Assembly: GCF_009733795.1 (NCBI RefSeq)
Contig: NZ_WNXX01000009.1
Location: 102,075-166,074, forward strand
Reading direction: 5' to 3'
Length of the DNA stretch: 64,000 nucleotides
Source: Actinotalea caeni
Lineage (GTDB): Bacteria; Actinomycetota; Actinomycetes; Actinomycetales; Beutenbergiaceae
Under the pieces are notes generated by a model. It was not told the DNA's origin. It saw only the letters and a program-made list of their open reading frames with translations, and ran no database searches. Below are positions 57,963 through 64,000 of the stretch, in pieces (positions within the stretch are counted from its first letter, which is position 1; each line of letters opens with the position of its first letter). A program made the position numbers and the translations under genes.

Positions 57963-60900
57963 ATGCGCGCGCGCAGATCTGTCATCGCGCGGCGCTCGCG
58001 CGGCGCCCGTGCCCTCCGTCGACGGCGAGGCGCCTCGGCCTCGGCTGTCGCCGTCGTCGCGACGCTCGGCATCGCGAGTCTGACGACGCCGGCTGCCGCC
58101 GCCGGTGCCACCTGGTACGTCGACCAGACCTCGACGCACCCCGACGACGACTGCGGCGCCACCGTGGAGACCGCGTGCGCCACGATCACCGCCGCGCTCG
58201 CCCACGCCGAGGCCACCGACACCGTCGTCGTCGCGGCAGGCACCTATACCGAGTCGCTCGTGATCGACGTGCCGATCACGCTCGAGGGTGCGGGTGTCGA
58301 CGCGGTCACGCTCACCACCGCGGACGGGTCCCAGCCGGTCGTGACCGTGGCTGCCGACGACGTCGTCCTGACCGGCCTGACGGTGCTCGAGCCAAGTGGC
58401 GACGAGGGCGTCATGCAGGTGCTGGTCAGGGTCGAGGAGGGACGTGCCGCGACCCTCGACGGGGTGGCGCTGCGCGGTGACCCGGGAACCCCCCTCAGCT
58501 CCGTCGGCGTCGTCGCGGCCGACGGCAGCTCGCTCGCGTTCACAAACTCCGAGGCCACCGACCTGTTCCTGGGCGTCGGCGTCGGCACCGACCTCTCGTC
58601 CGACCTCGGGTCGGCGACCCTGTCGATGACGGGGAGCACCATCGCGGACAACGGCGCGGGCGTCATGCTCCTCGCCGGGTCGGCGACGATCCAGGACAGC
58701 GAGATCCGCGACAACGCCTACACGGGCCTGCGGTCCGAGGGACCGGACGCCTCGTTCGACGTCACCTCGACCGTGATCAGCGGCAACGCGACGACGGAGA
58801 GTGCGGGCACGTTCCGCGGCGGCGTCCTCCTCTACGGCGGCTCGTTCACCGGTTACGACGTCACGATCACCGACAACCACTACGGCCTGATGGCCGACAG
58901 CGGCGACATCGAGCTGTACGACAGCACCGTCGCCGACAACGGCTGGACGTCCGAGGAGAGGTTCGCCGGGGCCGGCATCTGGGGCCGCTCGTCGACTCCG
59001 TCCGACGACGGGGGCGAGGCCCCGTTCACCCTGCTGCTGGAGAACACCACCGTCAGCGGCAACACCGTCGGCGTCGCCGCCATCCAGCAGGCCGAGGTCG
59101 CGATCCACGGCAGCGCGATCACCGACAACGCCATCGTGGGCCTCACCACCGAGGGTGAGGGCGTCGGGGTCGTCGAGCTGGAGCTGACCGACAGCCAGGT
59201 CGCTCGCAACGGGCTCGCCAACGACGACCCGCATGCGCCCAGGGGCGGGGTCATGCTCATGAGGACGTCAGCGGTCATCAGCGACAGCGACATCACGGAG
59301 AACGACCACGGCCTGGGCGCCTACGAGTCGGAGGTCACCCTCGTCGGCGGGTCGGTCTCCGACCAGTCGAGCGTCGGGATCATCTTCGGCGGGTCCAACG
59401 GCGAGACGCTGGTCATCAGCGACACCACGATCGCCGACAACGGCATGGACCCCTCTCTCAGCGAGGTCGGTCACATCGGTGGCGGCGTCTTCATCCAGGC
59501 CGGGACGGTGACCGGTTCCGGGCTCGTCGTCGACGGCAACGCCTTCGGGTTCTACGTCGTCGGCGCCCTGACGCTCACCGACAGCGTCGTGAGCCACAGT
59601 CGGCCGTCCGACAGCGGCGGGAGCGTCCTCGACGATGTTCTGGGTTCCGGTGTGCTGGCCGTCTCCGGTCCCGTCACGATCGTCCGCTCGGAGATCTCCG
59701 ACAACGAGTACCACGGCGTGATCCTGGGCAGCCGCCTGTCGTCGGTCGCGCTCGACAGCAGCACCGTGGCCGGCAACAACGGCTTCGGTGTCAGCGGGAA
59801 CGAGCTCGACGATCCGGCGCAGCTGGTGCTCGCCGGGAGCACGGTCGCCGACAACACGCTGGGCGGGATCGACCTGGCGCATCTCGAGGCGACGTTCGCC
59901 GGATCGGTCGTCACCGGCGGCGACGGGCCGGCCTGCGTGGCGGGCGACGCGGCGCCGACGGACGCCGGCTTCAACGTCGTCTCCGACACCTCGTGCAGCC
60001 TCGGCGGCAGCAGCCTCACCGGTGCCGACCCGCTGCTGCAGCCGTTGGGCGACAACGGCGGCCCGACGCAGACGATGCTGCTGCTCGCCGGCAGCCCGGC
60101 TGTCGACCTGGTCCCCGAAGGCACCTCGGTGCCGTGGGACGGCGGCACGATCGAGGTCTGCGGCGACGGGACCGACCAGCGCGGCCCCGGCTACCCGCGG
60201 CTGTCGGGCGCGGCATGCGACGCCGGCGCGGCCGAAGGGCCCGCTGATCGCATCCCGGTGACGGTGACCGCCTCGGACGCGACCTGGTACGAGGGTGCGT
60301 TCGACCCCGAGGTCACGCCCAGCTACTCCGGGTTCCGTGACGGTGACTCCGAGGCCGACGTCGACACCCCGCCCACCTGCGGGTTCGACGTCGACACCGC
60401 CACCACCTTCTGCTCCGGCGCCGAGGACGACGTCTACGACTTCGTCTACGTCGACGGCACCCTGGACGTGCTCGAGCCGCTGGTCATCCTGACGGAGTCG
60501 CTGCCGGAGGCGACCGTCGGTGAGCCGTACTCGGCGACGCTGGAGGCCACCGGCGGCGACGGCGGCCCCTACACCTGGGGCATCCACGACGGCGCCCTGC
60601 CCGCAGGCCTGGAGATCGACACCACCACCGGTGAGATCTTCGGCGTCCCCGAGGCCGCCGGCGACGTCACGTTCACGGTGTTCGTGGGCGACCCGATCAC
60701 CCGCGAGCTCACGCTCACCGTGCTGCCCGCCGCCGAGGAGCCCGAGCCCCCGGTCGACGACCCCACCGAGGACCCCACGGACGACCCCACCGAGAACCCG
60801 ACGGGCGACGCGACGACGCCGCCTCCGGCCGCCGGTCCCCCGGCCGGCGCCGGCGGTGACACCGGCACGGGCGGTGGCGCGCTGCCGAGCACGGGCGCCG

Positions 60901-60998
60901 ACACCCTCGTCGGCGTGGTCGCATCTGCACTGGCGACGCTGCTCGGCAGCACGCTGACCCTGGCCGTCAGGCAGCGCCGCCGACACGGGCTCGGCTGA
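57963..60998 (+). CDS. LPSTG-anchored right-handed beta-helix surface protein 1
   Basis: This 1011-residue protein has an Arg-rich signal peptide (~1-45) and a mature start ATWYVDQTSTHPDDDCGA. About 650 residues of short beta-helix coils follow, with repeated I-x-D-N and T-I-A-D-N turns (TIADNG, VISGNA, TVADNT). A choice-of-anchor-Q-type segment (GDNGGPTQTMLLLAGSPAVD) comes next, then an MBG-like domain (VTASDATWYEGAFDPEVTP) and a putative Ig/He_PIG domain (ATVGEPYSATLEATGG ... LPAGLEIDTTTGEIFGVP). A DPT/DDP acid-rich wall spacer leads to LPSTG at 974-978, a hydrophobic segment and RQRRRHGLG. It is probably a wall adhesin or polysaccharide-binding protein; a lyase role is not shown. Confidence 0.9.
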   Translation: MRARRSVIARRSRGARALRRRRGASASAVAVVATLGIASLTTPAAAAGATWYVDQTSTHPDDDCGATVETACATITAALAHAEATDTVVVAAGTYTESLVIDVPITLEGAGVDAVTLTTADGSQPVVTVAADDVVLTGLTVLEPSGDEGVMQVLVRVEEGRAATLDGVALRGDPGTPLSSVGVVAADGSSLAFTNSEATDLFLGVGVGTDLSSDLGSATLSMTGSTIADNGAGVMLLAGSATIQDSEIRDNAYTGLRSEGPDASFDVTSTVISGNATTESAGTFRGGVLLYGGSFTGYDVTITDNHYGLMADSGDIELYDSTVADNGWTSEERFAGAGIWGRSSTPSDDGGEAPFTLLLENTTVSGNTVGVAAIQQAEVAIHGSAITDNAIVGLTTEGEGVGVVELELTDSQVARNGLANDDPHAPRGGVMLMRTSAVISDSDITENDHGLGAYESEVTLVGGSVSDQSSVGIIFGGSNGETLVISDTTIADNGMDPSLSEVGHIGGGVFIQAGTVTGSGLVVDGNAFGFYVVGALTLTDSVVSHSRPSDSGGSVLDDVLGSGVLAVSGPVTIVRSEISDNEYHGVILGSRLSSVALDSSTVAGNNGFGVSGNELDDPAQLVLAGSTVADNTLGGIDLAHLEATFAGSVVTGGDGPACVAGDAAPTDAGFNVVSDTSCSLGGSSLTGADPLLQPLGDNGGPTQTMLLLAGSPAVDLVPEGTSVPWDGGTIEVCGDGTDQRGPGYPRLSGAACDAGAAEGPADRIPVTVTASDATWYEGAFDPEVTPSYSGFRDGDSEADVDTPPTCGFDVDTATTFCSGAEDDVYDFVYVDGTLDVLEPLVILTESLPEATVGEPYSATLEATGGDGGPYTWGIHDGALPAGLEIDTTTGEIFGVPEAAGDVTFTVFVGDPITRELTLTVLPAAEEPEPPVDDPTEDPTDDPTENPTGDATTPPPAAGPPAGAGGDTGTGGGALPSTGADTLVGVVASALATLLGSTLTLAVRQRRRHGLG
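60276..60794 (+). repeat. Duplicated block, copy 1
   Basis: These 519 bp encode the MBG-like and He_PIG-like domains and the start of the wall spacer. They read the same, base for base, as 63482-64000 in the next gene; the true length is unknown because copy 2 runs off the window. Confidence 0.9.
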
Positions 60999-61071
60999 CG
61001 AGCGGGCGAGACCCTGCAGACACGCATGACCTGCTCACGATGCGGGCATGGGTCTTCCGGCGACGAATGCG

Positions 61072-61126
61072 TGACCGCTAGGGTCGACAGGCCGTTGACA
61101 ACACAACTCTCGGTCGGGGGGCCGCC
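61072..61126 (+). promoter_or_regulatory. Conserved leader of beta-helix surface gene 2
   Basis: TGACCGCTAGGGTC, with TAGGGT a possible -10, then TTGACAACACAACTCTCGG and a G-rich tract lead to the ATG at 61127. This mirrors the leader at 57904-57962. Confidence 0.5.
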
Positions 61127-64000
61127 ATGCGCGGGTACACGTTGAGCCGTCATGCCAGGACGGGCACCACACGGACCCGCAGGACGCGGCGTCTCGCCGG
61201 CGGTCTCGTCGCCGTCGCCGCCGTCGCGCTGGGCACCGCCGCACTGCCCGCGCCGGCGATCGCAGCCGACACCACCTGGTTCGTCGACCAGACCTCGACC
61301 CACCCCGACGAGGACTGCGGGGCCACCGCGGAGACCGCGTGCTCCACGATCACCGCGGCGCTCGCGCGCGCTGAGGCCACCGACACCATCAGCGTCGCAC
61401 CCGGCACCTACTCCGAGTCGGTCGAGATCACCCAGGCGATCACCCTGCAGGGACCCTCGGCGGACGACGTCACGATCGTCGGCGCCGGCCCCACCGATCC
61501 TGTCGTCACGGTCGGCGCCAGCGGGGTCGCGATCACCAACCTGACGATCGGCCTTCCCGCCGCCGACGAGCCCGGCGGGGAGGAGGCTGCGGTCGGCGTG
61601 CGCGTGCTCGAGGGCAACGGGGTCGACCTCGAGGGTGTCGTCGTCGAGGGACCGTATGTCAGCGGGGACCTCTCCGGTTACGGGATCGTCGCGGAGCAGG
61701 GGAGCACCGTCGCCATCGACCAGTCCACGCTGAGCGGGCTCGGGATGAGCGTGCTCGTCGGTGGGGACCTGATCGGGGACCTGCCCGCGACCGCAGCCAC
61801 CCTCTCCATGACAGCGACCACGATCCGCGATGGCCTCGTCGGGATCTACGTGCTCCTCGGCGACGTCACGGTGAGCGACAGCGAGATCTCCGACCAGGGG
61901 ATGTCGGCGATCATCGGCGGCCTGCCCGGTACGACGATCGACGTCACCGACACGGAGCTCCTGCGCAACGCCGACTGGGACCAGGACAGCTTTCGGTCGG
62001 CGGTCCTCCTCCGCGGGCCCGTCCCGTTCACGGGAACCCGGCTGACCATCGCCGACAACGAGCGCGGCCTCCTGGCGGAAGCTGGTGGCCAGGTGACGCT
62101 CATCGACAGCACGCTCGACAACAACGGCAAGCAGGAGAGCGGGACCGGCGGTTACGCGATCGCCGGCCGCACCGAGGGCGATCACGCGGAGCCGTTGCTC
62201 CTCAGGCTGGAGAACACTCAGGTCACCAACAACTGGTTGGGGGTCGTCGTCGGCGGCGAGGCCACCGTCGAGATCATCGGCTCCACCGTGGCCGACAGCT
62301 CCTACGAGGGCCTCCGCGACGTCCCGGAGGACGACTCCGCGATCGACCTGACGATCACCGACAGCACCTTCAGCCGCAACGGGCTCGCCCCGGACGACGA
62401 GTTCGGTGCCGTCGGCCCGTCGGTGTCGGTCACGGACGGCACGGTGACGGTGTCCGGGTCGACGATCTCCGAGGGCGGGTACGGCCTCAGGATGGGCGCC
62501 GGCACCCTCACGGTCGACGACAGCGAGATCTCCGGCAACGAGCTGGCCGGCATCCATCTGTGGGGCAACCCGGAGAACGGGCCGCTGACGGCGACGCTCA
62601 CCGGCACGACCATCAGCGGCAACGGGTTCGGCAACCTGGGCCTCGTCCCGCAGACGCCGTTCCTCGCGGGCATCGTGGCGAGGAGCGCGACCGTCGAGGG
62701 CGACGGGGTCACCCTGGCCGAGAACGCGTGGGGTGTGATGCTGCAGGCCGGCGAGCTCACGCTCACGGAGAGCACCGTGGTCGACAGTGCTGCTCGGACC
62801 ACCGGCGACGAGCTCGACCTGATGACCGGCGTCGGGATCCTGTCGCTGCCCGACGAGGACGAGACGGTCAACGACATCACGCTGGTCCGTTCCGAGGTCA
62901 GCGGGAACGAGCGGCACGGTATCTGGCTGCCGACGGCCGATGAGCTCCTCGTCGACCGCAGCACGATCGCCGACAACGGCGAGGTCGGCCTGCTCGTCGG
63001 GGGCCTGCCGGGCGTCCAGGGCCGGCCGGTACCGATGCTGCTGGCCGGGAGCACCGTCGCGGGGAACGGCATCAGCGGCATCGACCTGATGGCCGGCCCG
63101 ACGCTGACCGTGGCCGGTTCGGTCATCGACGGCGGCGACGGTGCGGCGTGTGTCGTGGCCGATCCCGAGGGGGTGGTCGACGGCGGCGCGAACGTGATCT
63201 CCGACGACACCTGCGAGCTGGTCGACGGCGTGGTGGCCGATCCGCAGCTCGGCGCCCTGACCGACAACGGCGGGCCGACGATGACCGCACTGCCGGCGGC
63301 CACCAGCCCGGCGATCGACCTGGTCCCGACCGGCACGTCCGCCACGTTCGGCGGGACCGAGCTCGAGCTGTGCCCGGGCGACGTCGACCAGCGCGGCGAG
63401 GGCTTCCTGCGGCTCGCCGGCGACGGCTGCGACGCCGGCGCGGTCGAGCGCGAGCGCGGACTGGTCACCGTGACCGCATCCGACGCGACCTGGTACGAGG
63501 GTGCGTTCGACCCCGAGGTCACGCCCAGCTACTCCGGGTTCCGTGACGGTGACTCCGAGGCCGACGTCGACACCCCGCCCACCTGCGGGTTCGACGTCGA
63601 CACCGCCACCACCTTCTGCTCCGGCGCCGAGGACGACGTCTACGACTTCGTCTACGTCGACGGCACCCTGGACGTGCTCGAGCCGCTGGTCATCCTGACG
63701 GAGTCGCTGCCGGAGGCGACCGTCGGTGAGCCGTACTCGGCGACGCTGGAGGCCACCGGCGGCGACGGCGGCCCCTACACCTGGGGCATCCACGACGGCG
63801 CCCTGCCCGCAGGCCTGGAGATCGACACCACCACCGGTGAGATCTTCGGCGTCCCCGAGGCCGCCGGCGACGTCACGTTCACGGTGTTCGTGGGCGACCC
63901 GATCACCCGCGAGCTCACGCTCACCGTGCTGCCCGCCGCCGAGGAGCCCGAGCCCCCGGTCGACGACCCCACCGAGGACCCCACGGACGACCCCACCGAG
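61127..64000 (+). CDS. Right-handed beta-helix surface protein 2, C-terminus outside window
   Basis: The frame is open for 958 codons to the window edge, with no stop. It starts MRGYTLSRHARTGTTRTRR with a signal peptide ending ...PAIAADTTW. The mature start FVDQTSTHPDEDCGATAETA closely matches protein 1. The beta-helix part has the same T-I-x-x-N turns (STIADNGEVG, TISGNGFGN). The segment GALTDNGGPTMTALPAATSP corresponds to the choice-of-anchor-Q region. From 63482 the sequence is the duplicated block (MBG-like and He_PIG-like domains, DPTED spacer), so an LPxTG end like that of protein 1 is expected beyond the edge. The helix regions have diverged while this block has not. Confidence 0.9.
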   Translation, partial: MRGYTLSRHARTGTTRTRRTRRLAGGLVAVAAVALGTAALPAPAIAADTTWFVDQTSTHPDEDCGATAETACSTITAALARAEATDTISVAPGTYSESVEITQAITLQGPSADDVTIVGAGPTDPVVTVGASGVAITNLTIGLPAADEPGGEEAAVGVRVLEGNGVDLEGVVVEGPYVSGDLSGYGIVAEQGSTVAIDQSTLSGLGMSVLVGGDLIGDLPATAATLSMTATTIRDGLVGIYVLLGDVTVSDSEISDQGMSAIIGGLPGTTIDVTDTELLRNADWDQDSFRSAVLLRGPVPFTGTRLTIADNERGLLAEAGGQVTLIDSTLDNNGKQESGTGGYAIAGRTEGDHAEPLLLRLENTQVTNNWLGVVVGGEATVEIIGSTVADSSYEGLRDVPEDDSAIDLTITDSTFSRNGLAPDDEFGAVGPSVSVTDGTVTVSGSTISEGGYGLRMGAGTLTVDDSEISGNELAGIHLWGNPENGPLTATLTGTTISGNGFGNLGLVPQTPFLAGIVARSATVEGDGVTLAENAWGVMLQAGELTLTESTVVDSAARTTGDELDLMTGVGILSLPDEDETVNDITLVRSEVSGNERHGIWLPTADELLVDRSTIADNGEVGLLVGGLPGVQGRPVPMLLAGSTVAGNGISGIDLMAGPTLTVAGSVIDGGDGAACVVADPEGVVDGGANVISDDTCELVDGVVADPQLGALTDNGGPTMTALPAATSPAIDLVPTGTSATFGGTELELCPGDVDQRGEGFLRLAGDGCDAGAVERERGLVTVTASDATWYEGAFDPEVTPSYSGFRDGDSEADVDTPPTCGFDVDTATTFCSGAEDDVYDFVYVDGTLDVLEPLVILTESLPEATVGEPYSATLEATGGDGGPYTWGIHDGALPAGLEIDTTTGEIFGVPEAAGDVTFTVFVGDPITRELTLTVLPAAEEPEPPVDDPTEDPTDDPTE
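63482..64000 (+). repeat. Duplicated block, copy 2 (cut by window end)
   Basis: Reads identical to 60276-60794, offset 3206 bp, up to the last base of the window. See the entry for copy 1. Confidence 0.9.

Noticed and set aside
61127..63482. Frameshift in the second beta-helix gene
   Set aside because: An initial start estimate one base off gave a frame conflict. With the ATG at 61127 the frame is continuous to the window end.

Overview
The window is high-GC DNA packed with short intergenic gaps, GTG starts, 4-nt start/stop overlaps, LPxTG-type cell-wall anchors, an AdoCbl-dependent ribonucleotide reductase and many TetR/MarR/GntR/MerR one-component switches. This points to a Gram-positive actinobacterium. 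A Micrococcales/Cellulomonas-like soil or plant-litter organism would fit, but that is an inference from gene style. No rRNA, tRNA, CRISPR array, insertion sequence or phage gene was seen.

Layout. 1-2493 is the end of a sulfate-assimilation operon (cysH-cysD-cysN). 2497-5542 holds a DUF1269-like membrane protein, a DUF2200 protein and class II ribonucleotide reductase. 5792-7256 is a divergent MarR/EamA-transporter pair with palindromes sitting on the start codons. 7307-10338 carries dihydrolipoamide dehydrogenase, SufE and a rhodanese. 10508-12970 is a polar amino-acid ABC importer. 13134-15087 is a TetR gene followed by a glycosyltransferase broken by three single-base losses. 15250-16953 is a CPA1 Na+/H+ antiporter closed by a perfect 29-bp inverted repeat. 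17025-20965 is an L-fucose/fuconate-type catabolic cluster (mutarotase, SDR, fuconate dehydratase, GntR, divergent SDR) with 4-nt overlaps throughout the minus-strand operon.

21163-25449 carries a protealysin-like M4 protease with an apparent fused emfourin-type inhibitor domain, an MFS pump, an endonuclease III lacking one Fe-S cysteine, and a VOC protein. 25546-31917 is a 2123-residue wall-anchored protein with seven ~150-residue repeats. 32171-40921 holds a methyltransferase, a cupin, two efflux pumps (MMPL and MFS), each divergent from its own TetR regulator across a palindrome, a PfkB kinase and an unknown membrane-anchored protein. 41015-46516 has MetH and an ECF42-type sigma factor with its DGPF partner. 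46581-48555 is a catalase with a Fur-family regulator. 48703-55946 has mostly single housekeeping or stress genes: YnfA, NmrA-like, MBL-fold, arginine deiminase, a P-type ATPase, a methyltransferase and a PLDc_N protein.

56118-64000 is the most unusual stretch. It is a family of three paralogous wall-anchored right-handed beta-helix protein genes: one is reduced to a remnant with an internal deletion, one is complete, and one runs off the window. All three share their leader sequence. The complete and partial copies share a block of at least 519 bp that reads as identical at the nucleotide level. A MerR/aldo-keto reductase operon with its own 22-bp operator is inserted among them.
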